A stretch of DNA of 64,000 bases from Paenibacillus tarimensis (GTDB lineage Bacteria; Bacillota; Bacilli; Paenibacillales; Paenibacillaceae). The notes under the pieces were generated by a model. It made no database searches. It was not told the DNA's origin and saw nothing but the letters and a program-made list of their open reading frames with translations. The DNA lies in NCBI RefSeq assembly GCF_021532315.1, contig NZ_JAKGAO010000027.1:1-64000 (forward strand), written 5' to 3'. The position numbers and the translations under genes were made by a program. Positions 9,821 to 19,210 of the stretch are shown here, piece by piece; within the stretch, counting starts at the first letter, position 1; each line of letters opens with the position of its first letter.

Positions 9821-11566
9821 TTAAGGGCGCTTGTTCAGCCCTTCCTCAATCGTCGACCAAATCGCAGGCTTCTGGAAGCTGCGCTGCCAGCTTGCGACTC
9901 CGCCCAAATCATACTTGCGCACCAGTGCAATCCGGGCGGCCATGGAGGTTTCATCCTCGAGCCAAATCCGGTTCAGCGCGCCATCTTCCTTGTACTCGAC
10001 ATAATTCTGGCCAGTGTCCGGCTGAAAGACAGGCTTCAGCTTTTTCTCCCGGATCAGTTCTTCTGCCGCTTCCATACCAATCGCCTTGGAAGTAACCTTG
10101 ACCGTCCCGTCCTTCTGTTTAGTCTCTGTCCAGATCCGCGTATACAGCGGCAGGCCAAGCAGCAGCTTGCGCGGCGGCACGCCATCCTCCTCCAGAATCC
10201 GTGTCACGGACCGCTCCACCCAAGGAAGCGAAGCAACCGAGCCAGCCACCGGGCTGGAGCCCCAGTGCTCGTCATAAGCCATGAGCATCATGTAATCCAC
10301 CGTTTGGCCGAGTGCGGCGCGGTCGAGGAAGACCGACCACATCTCACTGTTGGACTTAGGAGTCACATCAATGGATACAACCAGATTCTGCTCATGGGCA
10401 AGCGGGGTAAACTCCCGTACGAACTGGACCAGATTCTCCTTGTCCCTCGTATAAACATTCTCAAAATCAATATTAATGCCCTGGAGGTTATAAAGCTTAG
10501 CATATGACAGCAGCTGCTTGACCATACGGCTTCTTGTTGTATAGCTCTGCAGAGCTTCCGTCGTCAAATCCGGATCAAAGCCGTTGGCAAACAATCCCCA
10601 AACCTGCATCCCGCGATTATGAGCCCAAGCAACATAATTCTTGTCACCCTTCATGCGAATGGTACCGTCACCCTCTACAAGCTCCATCCAGGTCGGGCTT
10701 ACCACATTAACGCCAGGCATGTCCCCAATCTTACTGGTATCCGGCTGCCGGGAATAGACTGCTTCCCAAGTGAGGTTGATCTTCTCGCCAAGCACCTTCC
10801 ACGCGATAAAAGGCTCCTCCTGCTTCGGCGCTTCGGCCTCTTCAACACCGGTAAAAATAATGTCCGACTTGTCGGCATAGCCCAAATGCCCTGCCGGTCC
10901 CTGCACACGGTACCAGCCTTCCGCTTCTCCCCAAATTCGTACTCCATCGCCGCCCTTGACTTTCTCCACAATAGCTGCGCGAATCGTTGGCTCCTCCCGG
11001 ATTGCAGTCACATCCTCCATCACCGCCTGCCCTCTCTGAACGGCCTGGCCCGGCATAAGCAGCGTTACGATTCCCGTTGCTTCAGCCAAATCAGCCGTTA
11101 GACCCGACAGCTCCTCCACCGGGGTCAGCGGTATATATATCTGATCGTCCTGCTTCTCTGCCGCGAAGGCAAGCTCGAACGGCTTCTGGTTGAGCGTCGC
11201 TGTCAAGGCCTCCGTCTTCATATGCAGCACTCTATCCCCTGTCGTCATAATAATGGATTCACTATCTGCCTCATACCGTATGGGCAGCTTGTCTGCGAAC
11301 ACCTCCTGCAGCAGCTCCAGCGGGAGCTTAATCTGCTGCCCCTCGAGAATAGCCTGGCCTTCGAGAAGGTCTCCTTGATAAACAACCGGGTTCGTATACC
11401 CGTATTCAGGCACTTTCATTTCTGTGTTCGGAATGTAATTCAACCATACCCAGTAACCTGCCGCCACAGCGGCTGTAATAAACATAACCGTCAGCATAAA
11501 ACGGACAAAACCATTTCCCCTTCTCCTGCGCGGCGGCTTGATCATGCGCGCCTGCATCGTTTCCAA
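9821..11566 (-). CDS. Membrane-anchored glycoside hydrolase family 18 protein with SH3b domain
   Basis: The 581-residue protein has a basic cytoplasmic N-terminus and one transmembrane helix (about 22-44). A stalk-like beta domain spans about 55-175 and an SH3b-like domain about 185-245. The rest, about 260-575, is a GH18 barrel. The catalytic motif reads GINIDFEN near residue 365, with the Glu as acid/base, and the substrate loop has MLMAYDEHWG. The family includes the YaaH/YdhD/SleL spore-peptidoglycan N-acetylglucosaminidases of Bacillus, which supports a role in cell-wall or cortex glycan cleavage at the outer membrane face; that is inference. The start is TTG with GGAGG 8 nt upstream. 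It is convergent with ygzB and follows perR. Confidence 0.85.
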   Translation of the reverse strand: METMQARMIKPPRRRRGNGFVRFMLTVMFITAAVAAGYWVWLNYIPNTEMKVPEYGYTNPVVYQGDLLEGQAILEGQQIKLPLELLQEVFADKLPIRYEADSESIIMTTGDRVLHMKTEALTATLNQKPFELAFAAEKQDDQIYIPLTPVEELSGLTADLAEATGIVTLLMPGQAVQRGQAVMEDVTAIREEPTIRAAIVEKVKGGDGVRIWGEAEGWYRVQGPAGHLGYADKSDIIFTGVEEAEAPKQEEPFIAWKVLGEKINLTWEAVYSRQPDTSKIGDMPGVNVVSPTWMELVEGDGTIRMKGDKNYVAWAHNRGMQVWGLFANGFDPDLTTEALQSYTTRSRMVKQLLSYAKLYNLQGINIDFENVYTRDKENLVQFVREFTPLAHEQNLVVSIDVTPKSNSEMWSVFLDRAALGQTVDYMMLMAYDEHWGSSPVAGSVASLPWVERSVTRILEEDGVPPRKLLLGLPLYTRIWTETKQKDGTVKVTSKAIGMEAAEELIREKKLKPVFQPDTGQNYVEYKEDGALNRIWLEDETSMAARIALVRKYDLGGVASWQRSFQKPAIWSTIEEGLNKRP

Positions 11567-11611
11567 TGAACGTTCCTCCCCGCTCTCCCTGTTGCTTGTC
11601 TATGATTCGGT

Positions 11612-11668
11612 AAAAAAATAAAAACGTACAGCGGCCGGCAGGTTATATTGTCCCGCACCTCTGTACGT
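11612..11668 (-). terminator. Terminator downstream of perR
   Basis: ACGTACAG (11624-11631) pairs with CTGTACGT (11661-11668), with an inner AGGT/ACCT pairing. On the minus strand the stem is followed by TTTTTATTTTTTTA. The T-rich tail supports a genuine terminator for perR. Confidence 0.8.
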
Positions 11669-11718
11669 ATGTTGACGACCGGCCCGGCCGTTTGGTTCTA
11701 TTAATCGGATACCCATCA

Positions 11719-12141
11719 CTACTTCAAGCAGCTGCCGCACACGCCGTAAATTTCCATTCTGTGCCCTTCTACGACAAAGCCTGTTTCCTTAGATGCCGCG
11801 CGCTCCACATCCAGCAGGGGCGGATAAGCAAAGTCCACGATTGAACCGCAGCATTTGCATATGGCATGATAATGATCAGATAAATCCGCATCAAACCGGC
11901 TGGAAGAATCCCCGTAGGTAAGCTCCCTTACCAGACCGGCTTCAACGAACAATCTCAGGTTGTTGTAGATGGTTGCGACGCTCATGCTTGGAAATTGTGG
12001 CGATAGCGCCTTATAAATTTCATCAGCTGTCGGGTGAGTCATCGAATCCATGAGATAGGCCAGAATAGCATGACGCTGCGGGGTCATCCGGACGCCAGTC
12101 GATTTCAGTTGTTCCAGAGCTGCAGCAACACTGGTTCCCAT
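11719..12141 (-). CDS. perR: Peroxide-sensing Fur-family repressor PerR
   Basis: The 140-residue product has the Fur-family winged helix ([14 protein letters not shown]...[12 protein letters not shown]). The PerR-type metal site has a His in HPTADEIY, an Asp and two His in [10 protein letters not shown], and an Asp in IVDFAYP. Structural zinc ligands are the CKCC pair and the C-terminal CGSC pair. These positions match the His37/Asp85/His91/His93/Asp104 regulatory site known from B. subtilis PerR. The protein represses peroxide-defence genes and is inactivated by H2O2-driven histidine oxidation. I chose the ATG at 12141 because it aligns with known PerR N-termini; a GTG three codons upstream is possible. 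A Per-box-like operator lies just upstream, indicating autoregulation. Confidence 0.93.
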   Translation of the reverse strand: MGTSVAAALEQLKSTGVRMTPQRHAILAYLMDSMTHPTADEIYKALSPQFPSMSVATIYNNLRLFVEAGLVRELTYGDSSSRFDADLSDHYHAICKCCGSIVDFAYPPLLDVERAASKETGFVVEGHRMEIYGVCGSCLK

Positions 12142-12175
12142 TCCCCTCACGCCTTTCTTTAGAAGTATTAGTATT

Positions 12176-12190
12176 ATAAAATCATTTTAA
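12176..12190 (-). promoter_or_regulatory. Candidate Per box upstream of perR
   Basis: On the minus strand the 15-mer TTAAAATGATTTTAT is a near-perfect 7-1-7 inverted repeat. It agrees with the Bacillus Per-box consensus TTATAATNATTATAA at 11 of 14 defined positions. It lies 35 bp upstream of the perR start, where autoregulation is expected. Confidence 0.7.
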
Positions 12191-12228
12191 GGGTTACCTT
12201 TGATTTTTGTCAATTCAGCCATACGCCA

Positions 12229-14253
12229 TCAGAGCTGGTATTTATATACCGAAATGCTGCTGTTTGCATTGATGTTAATGCGCTGAGCCCCTTCACCAAT
12301 CTGGCCCTGAATAGTCTTCTTGCTAACCTCCAGCGGCAGATCGGTCTCTATTGAGCCGAAGGTGACGGAGCCTTGGACTGTATAGCTGCCATTGTCCGGA
12401 ATATAGAGCTCAATCTCGCCAACGGCACTGCCTACGTCCCAGTTCCCCCCTACAGTCGAGCTCTTAATAACGATTCGCCCGTTGAGAGTATCTGCATTCA
12501 CAGCAGAAGCCGCCTCTGTAATGAGAATCTCGCCATTCTTCGTTTCCGCCTCGATTCTGCCCAAGATGTTCTGGAGCATAACACCGCCATTGGTAACATT
12601 CACTGAAACTTCGCCTTCAACACGGACAGCCTCTACCTTCCCGTTAAAGGTCGATGCTTCAATATCACCGGCTATATCGAGCAGCTGGATGCCGCCATTC
12701 TTTGTGGAAGCCTTGACCGAACCGCCTGTGTCTTGGATCTTGATCTCCCCGTTTGTATTCTCCACCGTAAGCTTACCAGCAATGCGCACCCCCGCAACCT
12801 CAACCGGCCCGTTGAGAACGGTAATAGACATTTTCTGCAGTCCGGAAGGCGCTTCTTCCTCCACTGCACCCGGTTGTTCAGACCCGGATTGTTCAGAATC
12901 TGTCTCTGCCGGCTGCTCCACCGTATTGGGAAAACCTACCGCACTTTCAGCACTTTCAGCACTTTCAGCATTTCTACCTTCCCCACTACCGCCACCATTA
13001 ACCTGTTCGTTAACAGCAGCCCGCTCTCCCTGTTCCGGCTCAGCTGCTGCTTCCCCTTGGCCATCAGGAAGAGCATAATCCGTTTCATTCTCCTGGGCTT
13101 GGACTGCCCCCTGGCCTTCTTCCGTCTCATTAACAGCACCAGGTGCCTCCGTCACTTCGTCAGGCATACGCGGGAATGTCACGGTCAGGTTCATTCGCGG
13201 CTTCATAGCCCCATTCGTGCCGTATGGCTCCCCTTTAGCCTCAATGGTCATCTTATCCGAGCCGGTAATTTCAACGATTGACTTCTCGGCAATACGGTCT
13301 GCTTCCTCCGCATTGTCGAGATCAACCCATACAGTCGCCTTCACCTGCACCTCCTGAACATCACCTTCGCGGACGATTACCTTCCCGTTCGGATTACTGA
13401 TGACGACAGAAGCAACGGACTCATCCCACGGCGCAATAACAAGTTCTTTCTCGTATCGGCGGCCCTTCTCTTCGGTATAGCCGCTCAGACTGCCAACCTC
13501 GGCCTTCCATTGATCAATCCACTTAAACGGCAGTCCCGAAAACTGCGTCACTCCATACGCAGCGACTGCGATCACCACGGCAAGCAGAATACCGCCCATG
13601 TCGAACGCCAGCCTTTTCCTGCTCCGGCGCATGCCTACCGCTGCCGCGACCACCTCCGCGCCAAGCGCAATCAGCGCAATCGGCCACCAGCGGCCAAGAA
13701 GAGCGATATGATTGCGCTCTGCAATATGATCCCACAGCAGCAGCGCGCCCACTGTTATAATAACAAGAGCAGCTGTCACTCTCCCAAGCCTGTACATACC
13801 ATAAGACTCCCTTCGCAGCACCAGCAATACACCGATTAACAACAATCCGCCGCCAGTCATGTAATCCCCTGCAACTGCGAGCCAGCTGCTGACCGTGGCT
13901 CCAGGGCGGACAAATATCAGCAGCAGCACACCTGCGGCGATCAGCCCAAAGCCCTGCAGCCGTGATAATCCGCCAGTCTCCTCTTCATGCGAATCAGCGG
14001 CCGAAGGCGATGTAGCCTGCAGGATGGAATACACGCTCAAGAAATAAAGCACCGGTACCGCCAGACCCAGATATACGATCAGAAGCACATGCCGTCCGCC
14101 GCCCGTTCCCGCATAGAAAACAATAGCAGCAACCGCCATTACGGTAGCAACAAGCAGTGCCAGGCCTGAACCCAGGCGCCCGATATACAATTGTCCTGCT
14201 CCCGGGATCAGGAAGGAGAGCAGCGTTGCCGTAAGGCGGTTTTTGCCAGACAT
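12229..14253 (-). CDS. Polytopic membrane protein with C-terminal DUF4097-type beta-helix domain
   Basis: In this 674-residue protein the N-terminal third (1-260) contains about eight transmembrane segments. The first, SFLIPGAGQLYIG, is a TM2-type motif; later ones resemble LiaF/DUF5668 helices. Residues about 275-345 begin an extracytoplasmic beta region. A low-complexity acidic Glu/Gln/Ala/Ser linker (about 360-465) follows. Residues about 470-674 have repeated V-x-N-T-N/K-N-G-x-I strands typical of DUF4097 adhesin-like beta-helices. LiaF/LiaG-type proteins with such domains take part in envelope-stress signalling in Bacillus; that role here is inference, since no LiaRS genes adjoin. RBS AGGATAACGCT precedes the ATG. 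The linker includes a three-copy 9-bp tandem repeat. Confidence 0.75.
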   Translation of the reverse strand: MSGKNRLTATLLSFLIPGAGQLYIGRLGSGLALLVATVMAVAAIVFYAGTGGGRHVLLIVYLGLAVPVLYFLSVYSILQATSPSAADSHEEETGGLSRLQGFGLIAAGVLLLIFVRPGATVSSWLAVAGDYMTGGGLLLIGVLLVLRRESYGMYRLGRVTAALVIITVGALLLWDHIAERNHIALLGRWWPIALIALGAEVVAAAVGMRRSRKRLAFDMGGILLAVVIAVAAYGVTQFSGLPFKWIDQWKAEVGSLSGYTEEKGRRYEKELVIAPWDESVASVVISNPNGKVIVREGDVQEVQVKATVWVDLDNAEEADRIAEKSIVEITGSDKMTIEAKGEPYGTNGAMKPRMNLTVTFPRMPDEVTEAPGAVNETEEGQGAVQAQENETDYALPDGQGEAAAEPEQGERAAVNEQVNGGGSGEGRNAESAESAESAVGFPNTVEQPAETDSEQSGSEQPGAVEEEAPSGLQKMSITVLNGPVEVAGVRIAGKLTVENTNGEIKIQDTGGSVKASTKNGGIQLLDIAGDIEASTFNGKVEAVRVEGEVSVNVTNGGVMLQNILGRIEAETKNGEILITEAASAVNADTLNGRIVIKSSTVGGNWDVGSAVGEIELYIPDNGSYTVQGSVTFGSIETDLPLEVSKKTIQGQIGEGAQRININANSSISVYKYQL
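12941..12967. repeat. Three tandem 9-bp units inside the DUF4097 gene
   Basis: The unit GCACTTTCA occurs three times head to tail, with a degenerate fourth copy after it. It encodes a Glu-Ser-Ala tripeptide repeat in the acidic linker. Copy-number variation among strains would change linker length without a frameshift. Confidence 0.9.
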
Positions 14254-14268
14254 AGCGTTATCCTCACT

Positions 14269-14979
14269 TTATTCCATACTAATGCTCTGTACACCTTCCA
14301 CCGCATGAAGCTTCTCCATGACTGACAAAGGCTCCTCCTGTTTGCGCAGCGATAGATGCAGCCGGATCACATGGCGGTCCTGTGTCATCCCGTTCTCAAT
14401 CTCCGTCTGCATGGACGCCTTGCGCACCAGTGTCCCATTCGCGAGCAGCAGGCCCTGCAGCTTCTCCATCATATCCGCCCGCTTATCTGTTAGGATCACG
14501 AAGACGCGTTCCTTCTTGCCGTTCATGAATCGTCTCTCTGCCTTATTGAGAGCCCACAATGTGAACAGTACAATTATCGTGGCAGAGATGGAGGCAAAAT
14601 AAAAGCCAGCACCAACCGATAGGCCAATGGCCGATACCACCCAGACCGATGCCGCCGTGGTCAGGCCCGTGATCGACTTACCTGTATGAAGAATCGTCCC
14701 AGCGCCCAGAAAGCCGATACCCGTGATGACTGCCGCAGCAAGACGCGCAGGGTCCATCCGGACATTCGTTTCCTCCGCAAACGCTGCAAACCCGTAAGCG
14801 GACAACAGCATAAGCAGACAAGAGCCCATGCAAACCATAATATGCGTGCGCAGACCTGCCGCGTGATTATTTTGCTCCCGCTCAAATCCGATAAGACCTC
14901 CGAGCAACACCGCTACAAATAACCTTGCAGCCACCTGCATTTCACTAATGTACCAAGGATCAGTCCCGATAGATGGCAA
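14269..14979 (-). CDS. MgtC/SapB family membrane protein
   Basis: About 236 residues with five predicted transmembrane helices in the first 150. The family signatures GGLIGFEREQ and GIGFLGAGTI are present, followed by a soluble ACT-like C-terminal domain (about 150-236). MgtC-family proteins support growth or virulence under magnesium limitation, and in some bacteria modulate the F-ATPase; the role here is unknown. Start choice is uncertain: I prefer the TTG at 14979, preceded by GTGAG, over the TTG at 15003, which has no RBS. It lies 15 bp upstream of the DUF4097 gene and is probably co-transcribed with it. Confidence 0.82.
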   Translation of the reverse strand: MPSIGTDPWYISEMQVAARLFVAVLLGGLIGFEREQNNHAAGLRTHIMVCMGSCLLMLLSAYGFAAFAEETNVRMDPARLAAAVITGIGFLGAGTILHTGKSITGLTTAASVWVVSAIGLSVGAGFYFASISATIIVLFTLWALNKAERRFMNGKKERVFVILTDKRADMMEKLQGLLLANGTLVRKASMQTEIENGMTQDRHVIRLHLSLRKQEEPLSVMEKLHAVEGVQSISME

Positions 14980-15130
14980 TTGATGCTCACGACCTTTCTG
15001 CAATATCAGTATTGTAGCATAATGGTTTTAATTACGTGTTAATGAACCATTACTCTTCTTATTGATAAAAAATAACCGAAGCGTGACTATTTTACTCAGT
15101 TTTTGTGTTCATGGCACCGGCTGAAAGCAA

Positions 15131-15165
15131 TTCTCAATCAAAACGGGCGGGAGCCCGATTGAGAA
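15131..15165. other. Strong stem-loop of unknown role upstream of mgtC
   Basis: TTCTCAATC (15131-15139) pairs with GATTGAGAA (15157-15165). Inside, GGGC/GCCC closes a GGGA loop, with an AAAAC bulge on one side. No U-run follows on either strand, so it is not an ordinary terminator. It lies about 150 bp upstream of the mgtC-like start and could be part of its leader RNA. Confidence 0.5.
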
Positions 15166-15200
15166 GCAGCAGAGAAGAGGCGCACCATTCTGTGCATAAC

Positions 15201-15225
15201 AAAAAACCCTCCATTAAAAGGAGGG
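15201..15225 (-). terminator. Terminator of the gatCAB operon
   Basis: CCCTCC/GGAGGG stem (15207-15225, loop ATTAAAA), followed on the minus strand by six Ts. It lies 46 bp after the gatB stop. Confidence 0.9.
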
Positions 15226-15271
15226 CTTACGTATGTTACATGCAGCTTGCCGGGCTGGCTTATCGCTTTGG

Positions 15272-16714
15272 TTACTGATTCAACCGCTCAACGAGCAGCT
15301 TGTTGACAAGAGCCGGGTTCGCCTTGCCTTTGGTTTCCTTCATCACTTGGCCAACGAGGAAGCCGATGGCCTTCTCCTTGCCTGCCTTGTAATCTTCAAC
15401 CGACTGCGGGTTGTTCGTCACAATCTGATCTACAACCGCCTTGATTGCGCCCTCGTCGCTGATTTGGACCAGACCCTGCTCTTCGACGATCTGCTGCGGC
15501 AGCTTGCCGCTCTCCAGCATGGCCTTGAACACGGTCTTCGCAATCTTACTGCTGATCGTGCCCTTCTCCAGCAGGCCAATCATTTCGCCGAGCCCCTGGC
15601 CGGTAATCTTCACATCCTCAATATCCAGGTTGTTGGCATTGAGGTAGCCGAGCAGATCGCCCATAATCCAGTTGGATACCGCCTTGGCATCCTTCGTGTA
15701 ATTCAGGCTCTCCTCGAAGAAATCCGCGAGCTTCTTGGAAGAGGTAATGACACCCGCGTCATAGGACGGCAAGCCGAGTTCGCTTGTGTAACGCGCTTTG
15801 CGGGCATCGGGCAGCTCCGGAATCGTCGCGCGCACGCGCGCCTTCCATTCATCGTCAATAAACACCTTCACAAGATCCGGGTCCGGGAAATACCGGTAGT
15901 CATGCGCTTCTTCCTTACCGCGCATCGAGATGGTCACACCCTTGGCGTCATCCCAGCGGAGCGTCTCCTGCACAACCGTGCCGCCGGAATCCAGCACTTC
16001 AGCCTGGCGCCACTGCTCATACTCCAAACCACGCTGTACACCGCGGAAGGAGTTCATATTCTTCAGCTCGGTACGTGTGCCGAATTTCTCCTGGCCGTAA
16101 GGGCGGAGACTGATGTTCGCATCGCAGCGAAGCGAGCCTTCCTCCATCTTGACATCCGATACTTCGCAGTACTGCATGATCGCCTTCAGCTTCTCCAGAT
16201 ATGCCTTCGCTTCCTCAGGCGTGCGGATGTCCGGCTCCGATACGATCTCCACCAGCGGCGTGCCGACACGGTTCAAGTCCACGAGAGACGCATAGCCGCC
16301 ATCGACGTGTGTCAGCTTGCCCGCATCCTCTTCAAGGTGAAGACGGGTGATGCCGATCCGCTTCGTCTCGCCGTTCACTTCAATGTCGATCCAGCCCTTC
16401 TCGCCGATCGGCTTGTCGTACTGCGAGATCTGATACGCCTTCGGCGAATCCGGATAGAAGTAGTTCTTGCGGTCAAATTTGCTCTCTGTCGCAATTTCGC
16501 AGTTGAGCGCCATGGCCGCCTTCATCGCATAATCAACCGCCTGGCGGTTCAGCACCGGCAGGACACCCGGATGTCCAAGACATACCGGGCATGTATGTGT
16601 ATTCGGCGGGGCTCCGAAGGCTGTCGAGCAGCCGCAAAAGATTTTACTGTTCGTATGCAGCTCCACGTGCACTTCAAGCCCGATAACCGTTTCGTATTTC
16701 GTTGCTTCCGTCAT
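15272..16714 (-). CDS. gatB: Asp-tRNA(Asn)/Glu-tRNA(Gln) amidotransferase subunit B
   Basis: At 480 residues this is the usual GatB length. It starts with the conserved [13 protein letters not shown] segment. A zinc-binding region follows (CGCS...CPVC, about residues 28-43), then the kinase-like core ([18 protein letters not shown]). The tail is helical and the YqeY domain (about 330-480) contacts tRNA. GatB binds mischarged Glu-tRNA(Gln) or Asp-tRNA(Asn) and phosphorylates the acyl group before amidation with ammonia from GatA. It is the last gene of gatC-gatA-gatB, 33 bp after gatA, and a terminator follows. Confidence 0.97.
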   Translation of the reverse strand: MTEATKYETVIGLEVHVELHTNSKIFCGCSTAFGAPPNTHTCPVCLGHPGVLPVLNRQAVDYAMKAAMALNCEIATESKFDRKNYFYPDSPKAYQISQYDKPIGEKGWIDIEVNGETKRIGITRLHLEEDAGKLTHVDGGYASLVDLNRVGTPLVEIVSEPDIRTPEEAKAYLEKLKAIMQYCEVSDVKMEEGSLRCDANISLRPYGQEKFGTRTELKNMNSFRGVQRGLEYEQWRQAEVLDSGGTVVQETLRWDDAKGVTISMRGKEEAHDYRYFPDPDLVKVFIDDEWKARVRATIPELPDARKARYTSELGLPSYDAGVITSSKKLADFFEESLNYTKDAKAVSNWIMGDLLGYLNANNLDIEDVKITGQGLGEMIGLLEKGTISSKIAKTVFKAMLESGKLPQQIVEEQGLVQISDEGAIKAVVDQIVTNNPQSVEDYKAGKEKAIGFLVGQVMKETKGKANPALVNKLLVERLNQ

Positions 16715-16747
16715 ATATTCGATCCTCCTGCTTCGCTCTCTCGTATC

Positions 16748-18205
16748 CTACAACTGCGGCCGCAGCTTGTGATGCTCCGTCTGCTGCTCGAATGCGTAAG
16801 CCGCGCGAAGTACCGTTGTCTCATCGAATGCCTTCCCGATGATCTGAAGACCGACCGGCAGGCCGTCAGCCAGGCCGCAAGGTACGCTGATCGCCGGGAC
16901 GCCCGCCAGGTTGACCGGAATCGTACAAATATCATTCAGGTACATCGTGAGCGGATCTTCGACCTGCGTGCCGAGCTTGAACGCTGTCGTCGGAGCCGTA
17001 GGCCCGATAATGACATCGAACTTCTCGAATACCTGGTCGAAATCCTGCTTAATAAGCGTACGAACCTTCTGGGCTTTCAGGTAATACGCGTCATAATAAC
17101 CGGAGCTGAGCGCATACGTGCCAAGCATGATCCGGCGCTTCACTTCCGGACCGAAGCCCTCGCTCCGCGATTTGCGGTACATATCGATCAGGTTATCCGG
17201 GTTCTCCGCACGGATGCCGTAGCGCACGCCGTCGAAGCGGGCCAGGTTGGAGGAAGCCTCCGACGAAGCCAGCAGGTAGTAGCATGCAACCGCATATTCC
17301 GTATGCGGCATCGACACTTCTTCCCAGACCGCACCCATGCCTTCATAAACGCGAAGCGCATCCATCACGGCTTCCTTCACCTTCGGATCGATACCCTCTC
17401 CGAGATATTCCTTCGGCACGCCGATGCGCAGTCCCTTTACATCACCTGTCAAAGCAGCCGTATAGTCAGGTATAGCCACATTCGCTGAAGTCGAGTCCTG
17501 CGGATCATGACCGGCAATCGCCTGCAGCACATACACCGAATCTTCCACGTTCTTCGTAACCGGACCAATCTGGTCCAGCGACGAGGCAAACGCGACCAGA
17601 CCAAAGCGTGAAACCAGGCCATAGGTCGGCTTAAGTCCGACAACACCGCAGTATGCCGCAGGCTGGCGGATCGAGCCGCCCGTGTCAGAGCCAAGCGAGA
17701 AGTACACTTGTCCGGCAGCAACGGCAGCTGCCGAGCCGCCGCTGGAACCGCCAGGAACGCGTTCCTTGTCCCACGGGTTGGTTGTAACCGCATAGCTGGA
17801 ATTCTCTGTCGAGCCGCCCATTGCAAATTCATCCATGTTCAGCTTGCCAATTGTGACCGACTGAGCAGCCTTTAGCTTCTTCATGACCGTCGCATCATAG
17901 ATCGGGTCATAGTTGCTGAGAAACTGGCTTGCGCAGGTCGTCGTAAGCTTGTCTGTAACAATATTGTCCTTGATGCCCGCTGGTAAACCAAACAGAAGGC
18001 CGCGCTCTCCGCCTTCCTGGAGCACCTTGTCCAGCTGCGCAGCGGCTGCGCGGGCATTTTCCTCATCGAGCGTTATAAACGCCTTGACCGCCGGCTCTGT
18101 CTCCGCAATTCTGCGGTAGGACGCATCCACCAGATCGGTGACGGTGATTTCCTTGCTGTGAAGTTGATTATGTAAATCCTGCAGGCGCATATCAAAAGCT
18201 GCCAA
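16748..18205 (-). CDS. gatA: Asp-tRNA(Asn)/Glu-tRNA(Gln) amidotransferase subunit A
   Basis: This 485-residue amidase-signature enzyme releases ammonia from glutamine for GatB. The catalytic Ser-cisSer-Lys apparatus is visible as the Lys in GIKDNIVT (about residue 79) and the Gly/Ser-rich [15 protein letters not shown] segment (about 150-165). [12 protein letters not shown] supplies the nucleophilic serine. Length and motifs are complete. It sits between gatC (31 bp upstream) and gatB. RBS GGGAGGAA precedes the ATG. Confidence 0.97.
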   Translation of the reverse strand: MAAFDMRLQDLHNQLHSKEITVTDLVDASYRRIAETEPAVKAFITLDEENARAAAAQLDKVLQEGGERGLLFGLPAGIKDNIVTDKLTTTCASQFLSNYDPIYDATVMKKLKAAQSVTIGKLNMDEFAMGGSTENSSYAVTTNPWDKERVPGGSSGGSAAAVAAGQVYFSLGSDTGGSIRQPAAYCGVVGLKPTYGLVSRFGLVAFASSLDQIGPVTKNVEDSVYVLQAIAGHDPQDSTSANVAIPDYTAALTGDVKGLRIGVPKEYLGEGIDPKVKEAVMDALRVYEGMGAVWEEVSMPHTEYAVACYYLLASSEASSNLARFDGVRYGIRAENPDNLIDMYRKSRSEGFGPEVKRRIMLGTYALSSGYYDAYYLKAQKVRTLIKQDFDQVFEKFDVIIGPTAPTTAFKLGTQVEDPLTMYLNDICTIPVNLAGVPAISVPCGLADGLPVGLQIIGKAFDETTVLRAAYAFEQQTEHHKLRPQL

Positions 18206-18236
18206 CAGCGGTTCCTCCCTTCAATAGTGCACCAAA

Positions 18237-18524
18237 TTATTCAAGTACTGCCGGTACGCGGAATTGCCCGTCTTCTTCATCCGGGGCATTGCGCATGACA
18301 TCTTCAATCGGCCAGGACGGTCTTGTCTCATCCTCACGAAGCACATTCGTGATCGGCAGCACATGGCTGGTCGCCTCTACGTTATCCGTGTCCAGCTCAT
18401 TAAGCTTCTCCGCATATTTTAAAATCGCATTCAGCTGGTCCGCAAACGTCGTCTTCTCCTCATCGGTAAGCGTAAGACGCGCGAGATTCGCGACATGGTC
18501 AACATCTTTAATCGTAATGCTCAT
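18237..18524 (-). CDS. gatC: Asp-tRNA(Asn)/Glu-tRNA(Gln) amidotransferase subunit C
   Basis: The 95-residue GatC stabilises the GatA-GatB complex. Recognisable motifs are [17 protein letters not shown] at the N-terminus and LREDE followed by [15 protein letters not shown] at the C-terminus. The ATG at 18524 is chosen because AGGAGG (18538-18543) lies 13 nt upstream and the protein then has the standard GatC N-terminus. A longer in-frame extension to 18611 has no family support. Confidence 0.95.
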   Translation of the reverse strand: MSITIKDVDHVANLARLTLTDEEKTTFADQLNAILKYAEKLNELDTDNVEATSHVLPITNVLREDETRPSWPIEDVMRNAPDEEDGQFRVPAVLE

Positions 18525-18643
18525 CGCTTTGATCCTACCTCCTCTAAAATCCGCTAGCTCATTCTTCCTATTATAGCCCAGAGCATGTCCACAACTCAAT
18601 GCAAAGCGCACACTGCTTCCGCAGTCCTAACGCCTCCAATGGC

Positions 18644-18669
18644 AAAAAAGCCCTCCCAAGCGGGAGGGC
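18644..18669 (-). terminator. Terminator after the IDEAL-like gene
   Basis: A perfect 8-bp GCCCTCCC/GGGAGGGC hairpin (18650-18669, loop AAGC) is followed on the minus strand by six Ts. It lies 15 bp after the stop at 18684 and separates that gene from gatCAB. Confidence 0.92.
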
Positions 18670-18683
18670 CCTGAAGCGTCAGC

Positions 18684-19064
18684 TTAAATCCAGGCCTTCA
18701 AATTAACCTGCCGGATAAAATCCTCACGCGTCTGTACATCCTTGGCCGGCTCTTCAACTGCTTCTTCCACTTCGCCGCCATTCATAATTCTGCGGAACAG
18801 CTCCTCATTATGAGTCGCCAGCGCGAAATCAATCAGCGCCTCCCGCTCCACGCGGTCGGCCTCCTGGCGGATCAGCACCTCTTCCAGCTCGATATCGTCA
18901 GCGGGCACGAAGAAATTCTTGCCTGCCTTCGGTACCCTGATCACGTAATCGAATGCATTGTCCGCATTCCGGTCATACGCGATAATATATCCGTAATCTC
19001 CGATCGGAAGATTCTGTTCGAATGAATCCGCCACAACGACGATCTTCTGACCCAGCTTCAACAT
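18684..19064 (-). CDS. Small protein with KOW/SH3-like N-terminus and IDEAL-like C-terminus
   Basis: The N-terminal 60 residues of this 126-residue protein look like a small beta-barrel (KLGQKIVVVADSFEQ, GDYGYIIAYDR, DYVIRVPK). The segment EALIDFALATHNEELFRRIMNG (about 76-97) matches the helical IDEAL-domain pattern found in Bacillus YpiB/ComK-type regulators. Function is unknown. It is monocistronic with its own terminator. The IDEAL assignment is by eye and should be treated as tentative. Confidence 0.65.
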   Translation of the reverse strand: MLKLGQKIVVVADSFEQNLPIGDYGYIIAYDRNADNAFDYVIRVPKAGKNFFVPADDIELEEVLIRQEADRVEREALIDFALATHNEELFRRIMNGGEVEEAVEEPAKDVQTREDFIRQVNLKAWI

Positions 19065-19210
19065 CGCTATCGCCCCCTTGACGCCAGTACCTGTTCGTAC
19101 AATTCTGTAGATAATATACGAAAACTATCAGGTCTATGATTCTATCCTACAAAAAAATAGAGCCTTGTGCAAATCGAAAGTTACGCACGTTTAAGGGGCA
19201 GGATAGAGTG

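Noticed and set aside
9785-10507. A 240-codon plus-strand frame opposite the GH18 gene
   Set aside because: Antisense shadow of a clear glycosidase gene; composition biased and no RBS.
15233-17488. A 751-codon open frame on the plus strand opposite gatB and gatA
   Set aside because: It is antisense to two unmistakable gat genes; length comes from the codon bias of the opposite strand, and its composition (His/Arg/Leu-rich) matches no family.
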